This document shows, piece by piece, positions 53,412 to 62,494 of a DNA stretch of 64,000 nt. The notes under the pieces were generated by a model. It had not been told where the DNA came from. It did no database searches and saw only the letters and a program-made list of their open reading frames with translations. Each line of letters starts with the position of its first letter. Within the stretch, counting starts at the first letter, position 1. This DNA comes from Bacillota bacterium. GTDB taxonomy: Bacteria > Bacillota_I > Bacilli_A > RF39 > UBA660. The DNA is taken from positions 186,001-250,000 of the forward strand of contig JAEWOE010000006.1 in assembly GCA_023460995.1 (NCBI GenBank), given 5' to 3'. Position numbers and translations under genes: made by a program.

Positions 53412-53649
53412 CTTCAATATATTATTTTTAGGGTTATACATAATCTATTATTATTTAAGTATAAATACTTAAATAAAACAAATACAATAGTAATCATAAT
53501 TTAATTAATTTATTATATCTATTGTTAATTAATTATAACATTTACAAACAAAAATTAAAAGTTAAACTTATTTGAATTACTATATATACAAATAAAAGTT
53601 ATTACAATTTACTTTAAACTAAAAACTTTTTCTTTTTATCAAAAAGATA

Positions 53650-53692
53650 TTGACAAATACACTTGTTATTAATATAATGTTAATAACAAGTG
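53650..53692 (+). promoter_or_regulatory. nadE promoter within a perfect 13-bp inverted repeat
   Basis: TTGACA (53650-53655), 17 bp, TATAAT (53673-53678). CACTTGTTATTAA (53660-53672) and its exact complement (53680-53692) flank the -10 element with a 7-bp spacer. A dimeric repressor here would block polymerase. Confidence 0.8.
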
Positions 53693-53719
53693 ATAACTGT
53701 ATTATAAGGAGATGAATTT

Positions 53720-55657
53720 ATGTATAAAAAATATGGATATGTAAGAATAGGTGCTTTAATTCCTAAGTTGAAAGTTGCTGATACTGAGTTTAATACTAAG
53801 CAAATGATAATGGAAATAAAAAAAGCTGAGGAGTTGGGTATTTCTATTTTGACTACACCAGAACTTTCTTTAACCGGATATACTTGTGCAGATTTATTTG
53901 GTCAAGATACTTTAATAGAAGAAAGTTATAATGCTTTAGAAGAAATATTAGAAGGAACTAAAGACTTTGAAATAATATCAATAATAGGATGTCCTATTAG
54001 AAATGAGAATCAATTATTTAACTGCGCAGTTGTATTACAAAAAGGAAATATACTAGGTATAGTACCAAAGACATATATACCAAATTATAGCGAATTCTAT
54101 GAAAAGCGCTGGTTTGCTTCAAGTATAAATACATATAATAATGAAATAGAAATAAACAATAGAGTTGTTCCATTTGGAACAAATATCATCTTTAATGATA
54201 TAAATTCAAAAGAAATAAGTTTTGGTATAGAAATTTGTGAAGATTTATGGTGTAGTTTTCCGCCAAGTACTAATCATACCTTGAAGGGAGCATCAATTAT
54301 TTTTAATCTTTCCGCAAGTAATGAAATAATAGGAAAGTATAGTTACCGTAAGGATTTAGTTAAAAATCAATCAGCAAAAACATTATGTGCTTATGTATAT
54401 GCTTCAAGTGGTGTAAATGAATCAACAACTGATGTTGTCTTTGGCGGTCATGCAATGATTGCTGAGTGTGGTGTAATCTTAGAAGAAAATAAAAGATTTA
54501 ACTTTGAAAGTGAATTAATATATACAGATATAGATATAAAAAGAGTTATGAATAATCGTTATAAAAATATTAGTTATATGGGAATTAATAGTAATTTAAA
54601 TTATAGATATATAAGTATTGATGTTAAAGATAAAATAACAACACTACATAGAAAATATGATAAATATCCATTTGTACCAAGTGATGAAAAAACAAAGGAT
54701 GAAAGATGTGAAGAAATATTTAATATCCAGTCAGCAGGTTTGGCAAAAAGATTACTACATACGGGCATTAAAAAAACAGTTATTGGTATAAGCGGTGGAC
54801 TGGATTCTACTTTAGCCTTTCTCGTTATATTAGAGGCATATAAGAAAATAGGAATAGATGTCTCAAATCTTATTGCTATAACTTTACCTGGATTTGGAAC
54901 AACAGGAAGAACTTATAATAATGCTTGCAATCTGGTAAGAGAAAGTGGAGCAACATTAAGAGAGATAGATATTAAAAAAGCCTGCCTAGTTCATATGAAT
55001 GATATTGGTTTAGAAGAAAATGATAGAAGTGTTACATATGAAAATAGTCAAGCCAGAGAAAGAACACAAATTTTAATGGATGTAGCAAATAAAGAAAATG
55101 CTTTGGTAATAGGAACAGGAGATTTATCAGAACTAGCTCTTGGTTGGTGTACATATAATGGTGATCATATGAGTATGTATGCTGTTAATACTAGCATTCC
55201 TAAAACTTTAGTAAGGTACTTAGTAAAATGGATTGCTGATAGAAATCCTAAAATGAAAAAAACCATTTATGATATATTAGATACACCAGTAAGTCCAGAA
55301 TTATTACCTCCAGATGAAAAAGGAAATATTGTTCAAAAAACAGAAGATAATATAGGACCATATATGTTACATGATTTCTTTTTATATCATTTTCTTAGAT
55401 ATGGTGCATCACCAGATAAGATTTATATAATTGCGAAGGAAACATTTAAAGCAGATTTTTCTAACATAGAGATAATGAAATGGCTTAAAGTTTTTATTAG
55501 AAAATTTTTTAGTCAACAATTTAAAAGAAGTTGTCTTCCAGATGGACCTAAAGTTGGTACAATAAGTTTAAGTCCAAGGGGAGATTTAAGAATGCCAAGT
55601 GATGCTGAAGTTAATATTTGGTTAAAAAGATTAGACGAAGTAGAAAAAGATATTTAA
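53720..55657 (+). CDS. nadE: Glutamine-dependent NAD+ synthetase
   Basis: A 645-residue two-domain enzyme. The N-terminal nitrilase/glutaminase domain has TPELSLTGYTCADLF, KTYIPNYSEFYEKRWF and GIEICEDLWCSFPPS (catalytic Glu-Lys-Cys). The C-terminal synthetase has the ATP loop GISGGLDST (residues 356-364), GTGDLSELALGWCTYNGDHMS and PVSPELLPPDEKGN. It amidates nicotinic acid adenine dinucleotide with glutamine nitrogen to give NAD+. Length is normal. AAGGAG lies 8 nt before the ATG. A palindromic promoter suggests tight repression. Confidence 0.97.
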   Translation: MYKKYGYVRIGALIPKLKVADTEFNTKQMIMEIKKAEELGISILTTPELSLTGYTCADLFGQDTLIEESYNALEEILEGTKDFEIISIIGCPIRNENQLFNCAVVLQKGNILGIVPKTYIPNYSEFYEKRWFASSINTYNNEIEINNRVVPFGTNIIFNDINSKEISFGIEICEDLWCSFPPSTNHTLKGASIIFNLSASNEIIGKYSYRKDLVKNQSAKTLCAYVYASSGVNESTTDVVFGGHAMIAECGVILEENKRFNFESELIYTDIDIKRVMNNRYKNISYMGINSNLNYRYISIDVKDKITTLHRKYDKYPFVPSDEKTKDERCEEIFNIQSAGLAKRLLHTGIKKTVIGISGGLDSTLAFLVILEAYKKIGIDVSNLIAITLPGFGTTGRTYNNACNLVRESGATLREIDIKKACLVHMNDIGLEENDRSVTYENSQARERTQILMDVANKENALVIGTGDLSELALGWCTYNGDHMSMYAVNTSIPKTLVRYLVKWIADRNPKMKKTIYDILDTPVSPELLPPDEKGNIVQKTEDNIGPYMLHDFFLYHFLRYGASPDKIYIIAKETFKADFSNIEIMKWLKVFIRKFFSQQFKRSCLPDGPKVGTISLSPRGDLRMPSDAEVNIWLKRLDEVEKDI

Positions 55658-55669
55658 ATATCTTTTTTT
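55644..55669 (+). terminator. Terminator of nadE
   Basis: AAAAAGATATTT followed by its complement (55644-55667), then T-rich sequence; overlaps the stop. Confidence 0.75.
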
Positions 55670-55710
55670 ATTTTCAGCATGTTATAATATGAACGTAAAG
55701 GAGGAATAAT

Positions 55711-56775
55711 GTGATAAAAGATTTATGTTTTGAAATAATTCAAAAATGTCCAAATAATTGCTTGTTTTGTTCCTCTTGTTCATCAATAGATAAAGAAAAT
55801 ATAATTGATTTAAGTGTATTTAAAAAAACAATAGACCATTTAATTAAACTAGGTGGAATAAAAGAAATATCTATTTCGGGTGGAGAACCATTTCTTCATC
55901 CAGATTTATTTGAAATGATTAAATATTGTAAAGATAAAGGAATTAAAGTAATTTTATTTACTAGTGGTATAAAAAGGAAGAAAAAAGTCACAAATTTAGA
56001 ATTGGAAAACATAGTAAGGGAGATAAATGAAAAGTATAGAAAGTACATAAATCAAGGTATGGAAGAAAGAGAGTATCAAAAATATATTAAAATAGAAATT
56101 GATCAACTAAATTATTTTTATAAACAAGAGTATAGTGAAATTTCAAGAAATGAAATGGAATATTTAAAGTATATTGGATTAGATAAAATAGTTTTTGACT
56201 TTCAGTCTTCTGAAGAAATTTCTTATAACTACGTAATGAATACAAAGAATATGCTAACTAATCTAATTGGTTCAATGGTTAAAGCAACTGTTGCCAAACT
56301 AGATACAGATGTACACTTTATTCCAATGAAATGTAATTATAAAAATTTCTTAGATATAATAGAATGTTTAAATATAGCTGAAATTAATAACCTTAGTATA
56401 TTAAATTATGTTCCGCAGGGAAGAGGAGCAGATAATGTTGATGAACTTATGCTTACATCAGAGGAAATGTTAGAATTTAAAAAAATATATAGTGAAGGTC
56501 TTAAAATTTTTAATGGTAGAATAAGGATAGGTATTCCATTAATAAGTGATGATATACACTTGTGTACTGCTGGACTAGATAAGTTAGTAATAAAATATGA
56601 CGGTACTGTATTACCTTGTCCTGCTTTTAAAGAATACAATTTAAAGGAACTAAATGAGTTAGGCATAGAGACACCAAATATTTATACCGAATTGGAAAAA
56701 GTTCATGTAAAAGTAGGAAGTAGAAATAAACCATTATGTAAAGAATTGTATAGATTTAGTGATAGTATAAAATAG
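55711..56775 (+). CDS. Radical SAM protein
   Basis: A 354-residue protein with GTG start and AGGAGG upstream. The cluster motif CPNNCLFC (CxxxCxxC) is near residue 14, followed by ISISGGEPFLHPDLF (the GGEP motif that binds SAM). A C-terminal region LCTAGLDKLVIKYDGTVLPCPAFKEY plus a later Cys resembles SPASM-type extra cluster sites. A long basic, helical insert lies around residues 95-150. It makes a radical for an unknown reaction, maybe peptide modification. No obvious substrate peptide gene is adjacent, apart from a broken small gene downstream. Confidence 0.9.
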   Translation: MIKDLCFEIIQKCPNNCLFCSSCSSIDKENIIDLSVFKKTIDHLIKLGGIKEISISGGEPFLHPDLFEMIKYCKDKGIKVILFTSGIKRKKKVTNLELENIVREINEKYRKYINQGMEEREYQKYIKIEIDQLNYFYKQEYSEISRNEMEYLKYIGLDKIVFDFQSSEEISYNYVMNTKNMLTNLIGSMVKATVAKLDTDVHFIPMKCNYKNFLDIIECLNIAEINNLSILNYVPQGRGADNVDELMLTSEEMLEFKKIYSEGLKIFNGRIRIGIPLISDDIHLCTAGLDKLVIKYDGTVLPCPAFKEYNLKELNELGIETPNIYTELEKVHVKVGSRNKPLCKELYRFSDSIK

Positions 56776-56795
56776 ATTTGTTTGGAGATGTATTG

Positions 56796-56970
56796 ATGAA
56801 AAAAATCAGAATCAAATATTTTACTTATAATTGCCGTATCTATTTATATGACATTAAAAATAATAGATAAGTTAATATTTAAAATTCCTGATATGGTTTA
56901 CGTAGTACTTATTTTTATATGTATTGGAATAGTATTTAGTGCTTTAAAGAGTCAAAAGCAAGAAAAATGA
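56796..56970 (+). pseudogene. Small two-helix membrane protein, frameshifted at an A7 run
   Basis: ATG 56796 has GGAG 8 nt upstream, but the frame ends after 24 codons. Removing one A from the run of seven (56799-56805) gives an intact 57-residue frame to TGA 56970: MKKSESNILLIIAVSIYMTL, then two membrane helices and a basic tail. It could be a recent mutation, a sequencing or assembly error in a homopolymer, or slippage-controlled expression. Confidence 0.6.
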
Positions 56971-57027
56971 TTATTGTTGACTTAATTTTTGATTTATAGT
57001 TAAATATATATAATAGGAGGTTAGAAA

Positions 57028-57870
57028 ATGAATAATAATTTTGTTTTAAATAATGAAATAATAATACCAAATATTGGATATGGAACTTGGAAGAGTCCTA
57101 ATGATAAAACAACTATTGATGCAGTTTTATTAGCTATAAAAAATGGTTATAGACATATTGATACAGCAGCCATATATGGAAATGAAGAAAGTGTTGGTAA
57201 AGCAATTAAAATGTGTGGAGTTCCAAGGGATCAGTTATTTATAACTAGTAAAGTTTGGAACACAAATAGAGGATACAAAAAGACGTTGCTTGCTTTTGAA
57301 GAAACTCTTAAAAAATTAGATTTAGAATATCTGGATTTGTATTTGATACACTGGCCAGCTTCCCCAAACCAGTTTGAAAACTGGAATGAAATAAATTTAG
57401 ATACATGGAGAGCTTTAGAAAAATTATATAAAGATGGCAAAGTAAAATCTATAGGAGTTAGTAATTTTAGAAAACACCATTTAGAAATAATATTAGAAAA
57501 TTACGATGTAAAACCTATGATTAATCAGTTAGAAATTCATCCAGGTTTTTTACAAGAAGAACTTTGCAATTTTTGTAATGAAAATGATATTGTTGTAGAA
57601 GCTTACAGTCCGCTTGGTTCAGGAGAAGTATTGAAAAACGAAGTTTTGCTTAATTTATCAGTTAAGTATAATAAGTCAGTAGCGCAACTATGTATTAGAT
57701 GGTGCTTACAGCATAATACTTTACCTCTTCCTAAATCAGTTACTGAGAGCCGTATTATTGAAAATTCACAAGTTTTTGATTTTCAAATAAGTGATGAAGA
57801 TATGATAATAATGGATAACATAAAATTAAGTGAAGGATTAGGAGTAGATCCAGATAAAGTAGACTTTTAA
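57028..57870 (+). CDS. Aldo/keto reductase
   Basis: A 280-residue AKR5-type reductase: IPNIGYGTWKSP, GYRHIDTAAIYGNEESVG (catalytic Asp and Tyr), ITSKVWNTNRGY (Lys), LIHWP (His), KVKSIGVSNFRKHHLE, and LPKSVTESRIIENSQVFDF near the cofactor phosphate. It reduces aldehydes or ketones with NADPH in the cytoplasm. Substrate unknown; methylglyoxal-type detoxification is common. AGGAGG precedes the ATG; a terminator follows. Confidence 0.96.
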   Translation: MNNNFVLNNEIIIPNIGYGTWKSPNDKTTIDAVLLAIKNGYRHIDTAAIYGNEESVGKAIKMCGVPRDQLFITSKVWNTNRGYKKTLLAFEETLKKLDLEYLDLYLIHWPASPNQFENWNEINLDTWRALEKLYKDGKVKSIGVSNFRKHHLEIILENYDVKPMINQLEIHPGFLQEELCNFCNENDIVVEAYSPLGSGEVLKNEVLLNLSVKYNKSVAQLCIRWCLQHNTLPLPKSVTESRIIENSQVFDFQISDEDMIIMDNIKLSEGLGVDPDKVDF

Positions 57871-57874
57871 GACG

Positions 57875-57898
57875 AAAGACTTTCATAGTCTTTTTTTT
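57875..57898 (+). terminator. Terminator after the aldo/keto reductase
   Basis: A 7-bp stem AAAGACT/AGTCTTT (57875-57881, 57887-57893), 5-nt loop, T run. Confidence 0.88.
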
Positions 57899-57947
57899 GT
57901 GATGTTTTCAAATAATATGTTATAATAATGCATTAGAGGGTGACGGT

Positions 57948-58985
57948 ATGAAGCGTAATAAAGAGATAGATAGTTATTTTAATATTCTTTGTAAAGGTGA
58001 TTATCCATATTTTATAGATAGATATATTGATACAGTAGAAATGCAAAGATTAGCATATGTAGGACAATTTTGTGGATGTGATTATACTAAAATACATAAT
58101 ATTAAATATTGGTATTCAAGACTAGAACACAGTATAGCAACTGCTTTAATGACTTGGAATTTCACTAAAGATAAGACCCAAACTTTAGCTGCTTTATTTC
58201 ATGATTTAGGAACTCCTACATTTAGTCATTGCATTGATTATGTTATGGGGGATACAGTTAATCAAGAAAGTTCAGAGATTGATGTTTTTACTATCATTAA
58301 AAGTTCTTCAAAAATAGCTAAGTATTTAAAAGATGACGATGTAAATATTGATGATTTAGAAGACCTTGAGAAGTACCCAATTGTCGAGAATAAAAAACCA
58401 AAATTATGTGTAGATAGACTCGATGGAGTATTACATACTTGCCTTATTTGGCAACAGTACTGGGATTTATCCACAGTAAAAAAAGTTTATGACAATATAG
58501 TTGTTCTTAATAATGAATTTGATGAGTTAGAAATTGGTTTTCAAAATCAAGAAATAGCTGAATTATTTTTTGATGGTGTTTTCAAATATAGTATCGAACT
58601 TCAAAAAAATGAAGATAAGTACGCAATGCAGTTCATAGCGGATATTATTAAGGATATGATAGATAAAAAAATATTAAAAATAAAAGATCTATATGAACTT
58701 AAAGAAAAAGCTATAGTGTCTATGATGTTTGAATTATATGATGAATTTGAGCAATTTAATATTGCTGAAAAGATAGAAAGAACTGATGAAATTCCAGTTG
58801 ATTATTACTATGTTTCAGTTGACGCTAAGAAGAGATATGTAATTCCTATATGTGTAAATGGTAATGAAATCGCAAGATTAGACACATTTTCAACCGACTG
58901 TAAAGAAAAACTAGAGGAATATCTAAATTTTAAAGATTCTAAGTATGCATATGTAAAAAAAATCAAAAAAATAAGGAAGAATTAA
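57948..58985 (+). CDS. HD-domain phosphohydrolase
   Basis: A 345-residue protein with the HD signature RLEHSIATALMTWNF and AALFHDLGTPTFSHCID, then KLCVDRLDGVL with a further Asp. The arrangement matches SAMHD1/dGTPase-type HD proteins that split deoxynucleoside triphosphates, though other phosphoester substrates are possible. The C-terminal 70 residues are an alpha/beta tail rich in Lys. It is preceded by GAGGGTGAC and ends in a strong terminator. Likely role: nucleotide pool control. Confidence 0.9.
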   Translation: MKRNKEIDSYFNILCKGDYPYFIDRYIDTVEMQRLAYVGQFCGCDYTKIHNIKYWYSRLEHSIATALMTWNFTKDKTQTLAALFHDLGTPTFSHCIDYVMGDTVNQESSEIDVFTIIKSSSKIAKYLKDDDVNIDDLEDLEKYPIVENKKPKLCVDRLDGVLHTCLIWQQYWDLSTVKKVYDNIVVLNNEFDELEIGFQNQEIAELFFDGVFKYSIELQKNEDKYAMQFIADIIKDMIDKKILKIKDLYELKEKAIVSMMFELYDEFEQFNIAEKIERTDEIPVDYYYVSVDAKKRYVIPICVNGNEIARLDTFSTDCKEKLEEYLNFKDSKYAYVKKIKKIRKN

Positions 58986-58997
58986 TTCTTCCTTTTT
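58973..58997 (+). terminator. Terminator of the HD gene
   Basis: A 9-bp stem AAGGAAGAA/TTCTTCCTT (58973-58981, 58986-58994) overlapping the stop, then T run. Confidence 0.9.
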
Positions 58998-59051
58998 ATT
59001 ATTTTATTTCCACAGTATAAAAAATATGTTAGAATTAAATAGGTGATAAAA

Positions 59052-59939
59052 ATGTGGTTTATGTATGCAATTATGACTTTTTTAGCATGGGCAGTAGCTG
59101 ATTTATTTTACAAAAAAGGAAATAACGAAAACGATAGATATAGTCATTTAAAAACAGGATTAGCAGTTGGAACTATTATGGGTATACATGCGACTGCATA
59201 TTTGTTTTTCAATAAAACGAATATAAACATAATTGATATATTAAAGTATTTACCTGTTTCTTTATGTTATATTACATCAATGGTTATTGGATATAAGGGA
59301 TTAAAATATTTAGAACTTTCAATATCTTCTCCTATTCAAAATTCTTCAGGAATTATTACTTCAATTCTACTTTGTTTAATATTTAACATAGCATTATCAA
59401 AATTAGAGATAATTGGAATAAGCATTGTTTTTTTTGGGGTTGTTTCACTTTCATTATTTGAAACATATTATGATAAGAGTAATAGACAAAAAATTTTTAA
59501 GAATTTGACTATAATGGCAGTTTTTTTTCCAATCATATATTGTATTTTTGATGGTGTAGGAACATTTCTAGATTCTTTATACCTAGATCAATTAGAGTTA
59601 ATAACAGAAGATGTTGCTTTAGTAGCGTATGAGTATACTTTTTTTATGTATGCAATTGGAATAATTCTTTTTCTAAAAATCAAAAAAGTTCCAGTTATAA
59701 TAAAAAGAGAAAAAAACAAGATATATGCTGCATTATTTGAAACATTTGGACAATTTACATATGTATTTGCTGTTTCATCTCATTCAGTGATAACGGTACC
59801 TATTATAGCTTGCTACAGTGCTTTATCTGTTTTATTGTCTAGAATATTTTTGAAAGAAAAACTAAACATTTTACAGTATATGGCAATACTAACTATTTTT
59901 ATAGGAATATTAATCCTAGGTATATCAGAAGTATTATAA
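59052..59939 (+). CDS. EamA/DMT-family transporter
   Basis: ATG 59052 follows AGGTGAT; an in-frame GTG at 59043 overlaps that site. The 295-residue protein has ten membrane helices in two repeats, starting MWFMYAIMTFLAWAVADLFYKKG and ending with LNILQYMAILTIFIGILILG, the DMT superfamily pattern. The substrate, perhaps a metabolite or amino acid, is not evident. It is followed by a hairpin/T-run. Confidence 0.9.
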   Translation: MWFMYAIMTFLAWAVADLFYKKGNNENDRYSHLKTGLAVGTIMGIHATAYLFFNKTNINIIDILKYLPVSLCYITSMVIGYKGLKYLELSISSPIQNSSGIITSILLCLIFNIALSKLEIIGISIVFFGVVSLSLFETYYDKSNRQKIFKNLTIMAVFFPIIYCIFDGVGTFLDSLYLDQLELITEDVALVAYEYTFFMYAIGIILFLKIKKVPVIIKREKNKIYAALFETFGQFTYVFAVSSHSVITVPIIACYSALSVLLSRIFLKEKLNILQYMAILTIFIGILILGISEVL

Positions 59940-59968
59940 AAGGGCAAATATTAAATTTGTCTTTTTTA
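59937..59968 (+). terminator. Terminator after the EamA gene
   Basis: An imperfect hairpin (CAAAT with ATTTG and flanking A/T pairs) followed by six T. Confidence 0.55.
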
Positions 59969-60011
59969 GTCCTAATATATATATGCTATAATATAATAAG
60001 AGGTGGCTTTA

Positions 60012-60809
60012 TTGAAAATATTAATGAGTATAAATTATAAATTTATGTCTAAAACTCCTAAAGATTTAATTGATATAATAAACAAGCAAAATTCACAAGT
60101 AGCTGGTTTTGAAGTGTGTGTAAATATTTATAATGAGAACGAAGTTAATTATTTAAGGAAACTTGCTTTTGAAGCTTATAGAAACAATTTGGTACTACAA
60201 ATGCATGGTACTACTTATAATAATGATAATGAAAACTTTCGATATTTAGATTTCATTAATGAAATTAGTAATATTATGCAATCAAGTATAAGTATTGTAT
60301 ATCATTCTTTATATAATGAAAAAAAAGAAGAAAGTATTAAAAATAGTATAAACTTCTTTAATAAAGTAACAGATTATATAAAACAAAAAAATTATAATAT
60401 CACTTTGAGTATAGAGAATCTAAATGATTTGGATAATCAAGATAGACTAAATAAAAACGACTTAATACCAATATTAGAATCAGTTCCAAATTTAAATTTC
60501 ACCTATGATATTGGTCATGAATTAATTGATTATGGAAATATAATTGACTTGAAAGAGATTCTTTTAAATAGATTAATAAATGTACATATTCATACATTTA
60601 ACAATTGTTATGACCATCAAATTTTAACAGATATTGATGAACATAAAAATCAGTGGATTAAAGGAATAACATATTTAAAAATTGTAGGATATGATAATAC
60701 TCTTGTTTTAGAATATGATATTAATGCTTATAAATATGATTATTTTGATGAAAAGTTAATTGCATATCTAAAGTCAATTAATGTAATAAATGAATATTTC
60801 TATGATTAA
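60012..60809 (+). CDS. TIM-barrel protein of the AP endonuclease 2/xylose isomerase-like family
   Basis: TTG 60012 is chosen because AGGTGG is its ribosome site; an in-frame GTG at 60003 lies within that site. The 265-residue protein has GFEVCVNIYNENEV, LQMHGTTYN, IVYHSLYNEKKEESIKN, ITLSIENLND, LNFTYDIGHE, NVHIHTFNNCYDHQ and VLEYDI, the Glu/His/Asp metal residues of the family. It could act on DNA, sugars or related substrates; family members vary widely. It is 26 bp from the next gene. Confidence 0.83.
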   Translation: MKILMSINYKFMSKTPKDLIDIINKQNSQVAGFEVCVNIYNENEVNYLRKLAFEAYRNNLVLQMHGTTYNNDNENFRYLDFINEISNIMQSSISIVYHSLYNEKKEESIKNSINFFNKVTDYIKQKNYNITLSIENLNDLDNQDRLNKNDLIPILESVPNLNFTYDIGHELIDYGNIIDLKEILLNRLINVHIHTFNNCYDHQILTDIDEHKNQWIKGITYLKIVGYDNTLVLEYDINAYKYDYFDEKLIAYLKSINVINEYFYD

Positions 60810-60835
60810 TATGTTATAATGAAAGTGGTGATAAT

Positions 60836-61882
60836 ATGATAGATACAAGTAATGAAGATCAAATAAGAGTTTATAATGATAAACTAAAAATATTAAGAAA
60901 TCAAATAGATGAAACAGGTTATAATGAAAATAATTTGAAAATTGTTATAACTGCTAATATGTTTCCTGAGGAGAGAACTGTTCTTCCTTCTGGAAAAGAG
61001 CCATATGTTTATAAAAATCCTGATTGCTCATTAGGAATAATAGTTAGGGATAGAATAGATAAAGTTGATGGAATTGATAAGTATGATGATAGCCAACTGG
61101 CTACTTTAAAACTTCAATCAGAAAAATACATGCCATATAATTCAAAATATGTTTCTGTTGTTTACGCAGCAATTAATGGGTTATATCCCGATTATTATGC
61201 AACTAATTATATAATAGTTGATAGTTTTAAAGAACATGTTGCTAATGAAAAAATATTATCTATGCGTCCTGAAACAACTTTATTTACAGGTGCGGTAACA
61301 CTTACTAATGAAGCTGTAATATTAATTAAAAGTGAGAATTTGGAGGCTTTCAGTAATAAGTACCCAGAACTTAATAGAATGAATGTAGTAACTTTTAAGG
61401 GGGACCCAGCCCAAGCACTAAGTATGTATTTGGTTAATATTGGAATAGTACCTGAAAAGATGACAAAAGATTTTGTTGTTACTTCTCCAACTTCATTTAA
61501 ATTTAATGAGTTTATTAATCAATACTCAGCAAGTAAAAAAATACCTCTTTTGAAATATGAAGAATTAGATTTTTATGAAAGCGATCAAAAGAATACTGAA
61601 ATACTAGAAAAAATTTATGATGAAACTTTCTATGGCTTCTTATTAAAGGCTATTAATGTTCCAGAAGAAAGTTACCCAGAATTATTCAAAAGGTTATGTG
61701 AAGGTGACCGTTATGATGCTGACAATTTAATTATTTTAGATGGTATAATTGATAGTATTGGTGCTCAAGGTTTAATTGACATAGTTAATTCATTTAATGG
61801 TAAGATTGATGAAATGATTAGAGATAAAAAATATCCCGTTAATGAAAAAATAATTGAAAATAAAAAAATAGAATTAATCTAA
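60836..61882 (+). CDS. Unknown 348-residue cytoplasmic protein
   Basis: A soluble protein with AGTGGTGAT before the ATG. Notable segments: KIVITANMFPEERTVLPSGKEP, DCSLGIIVRDRIDKVDGIDK, MPYNSKYVSVVYAAINGLYPDYYATNYIIVDSF, RPETTLFTGAVTLTNEAVILI and LFKRLCEGDRYDADNLIILDG. The mix suggests a two-domain alpha/beta enzyme, and the last 90 residues are helical. No known family. It follows the TIM-barrel gene in a likely two-gene operon. Confidence 0.7.
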   Translation: MIDTSNEDQIRVYNDKLKILRNQIDETGYNENNLKIVITANMFPEERTVLPSGKEPYVYKNPDCSLGIIVRDRIDKVDGIDKYDDSQLATLKLQSEKYMPYNSKYVSVVYAAINGLYPDYYATNYIIVDSFKEHVANEKILSMRPETTLFTGAVTLTNEAVILIKSENLEAFSNKYPELNRMNVVTFKGDPAQALSMYLVNIGIVPEKMTKDFVVTSPTSFKFNEFINQYSASKKIPLLKYEELDFYESDQKNTEILEKIYDETFYGFLLKAINVPEESYPELFKRLCEGDRYDADNLIILDGIIDSIGAQGLIDIVNSFNGKIDEMIRDKKYPVNEKIIENKKIELI

Positions 61883-61894
61883 TTCTATTTTTTT
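61865..61894 (+). terminator. Terminator of the 60836 gene
   Basis: A 12-bp perfect stem (61865-61876 with 61880-61891), 3-nt loop, T run; overlaps the stop. Confidence 0.9.
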
Positions 61895-61932
61895 ATGTTA
61901 TACTATTTTATAATAAGATAGGGGAATTAATT

Positions 61933-62349
61933 ATGAGTAATATAGATGTTCAAAATATGAAATACGGTTTAGACCGTAAAATATATAAAGTTCTTGGTAT
62001 GTCTAAAAAAGACTATATGGGAACTTATGATTTTATTGTAAGACAAACAATAAATTATGAAAAAAAATCTAACGGTAAAGATTCTAATAAAATTATTACC
62101 ATTATTTCCAATCCAGAAGGCAACTATATTGACTATGTCAAAGGAAAAAAACAAGATCAAAATAATCTTAGCTTTGGCAAGCGTTGTGTGTTTATTAAAA
62201 ATAATATTATAATTACAGGTGCAGGAGAAGAGCCTAATGTAGCATTATTACTGCTTAAAATTAAGGCGATAAGTAAGTTGTTTTTTAATTTAGCTATAGT
62301 AATATTATTTATATATTTAGGATATAGATTATTAATGATGCTTTTATAG
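61933..62349 (+). CDS. Small tail-anchored protein, unknown
   Basis: A 138-residue protein with a cytoplasmic-looking domain (MKYGLDRKIYKVLGMSKKDY, IITIISNPEGNYIDYVKGKK) and a single C-terminal membrane helix (LAIVILFIYLGYRLLMMLL) at the very end, so it is tail-anchored. No family recognised. AGGGGAATT precedes the ATG. Downstream lies a short region with four TGTGGAAAA elements. Confidence 0.7.
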   Translation: MSNIDVQNMKYGLDRKIYKVLGMSKKDYMGTYDFIVRQTINYEKKSNGKDSNKIITIISNPEGNYIDYVKGKKQDQNNLSFGKRCVFIKNNIIITGAGEEPNVALLLLKIKAISKLFFNLAIVILFIYLGYRLLMMLL

Positions 62350-62355
62350 TAATAA

Positions 62356-62485
62356 TGTGGAAAACTCATTATTTTAAAAAAATGAATTAAAATTACAAAA
62401 AAATGTGGAAAAAAGTAACATTTTTGTGGAAAAAGTGAACAAAAGTACTTGTCTAAAACAAAAACAACAATAGAATTGTGGAAAA
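62356..62485. repeat. Four TGTGGAAAA elements in one orientation
   Basis: Copies at 62356-62364, 62404-62412, 62425-62433 and 62477-62485. The complement TTTTCCACA fits the relaxed DnaA-box consensus. The fourth copy sits in the loop of the terminator at 62466-62494. Confidence 0.5.
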
Positions 62486-62494
62486 CTATTGTTA
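62466..62494. terminator. Terminator of the LysR gene, bidirectional
   Basis: AACAATAG (62466-62473) pairs with CTATTGTT (62486-62493) around a 12-nt loop, overlapping the LysR stop, with T-rich flanks on either strand. Confidence 0.75.

Larger units (their letters stand above)
53273..53719. other. 447-bp intergenic region
   Basis: It separates divergent genes. It holds a minus-strand hairpin terminator (53381-53411), a possible minus-strand -10 near 53530, and the nadE promoter with its 13-bp inverted repeat (53650-53692). No coding frame of note. Confidence 0.6.

Noticed and set aside
56796..56870. 24-codon peptide as a radical SAM substrate (RiPP precursor)
   Set aside because: The peptide arises from a frameshift of a two-helix membrane protein, and its frame shows no core-like motif.
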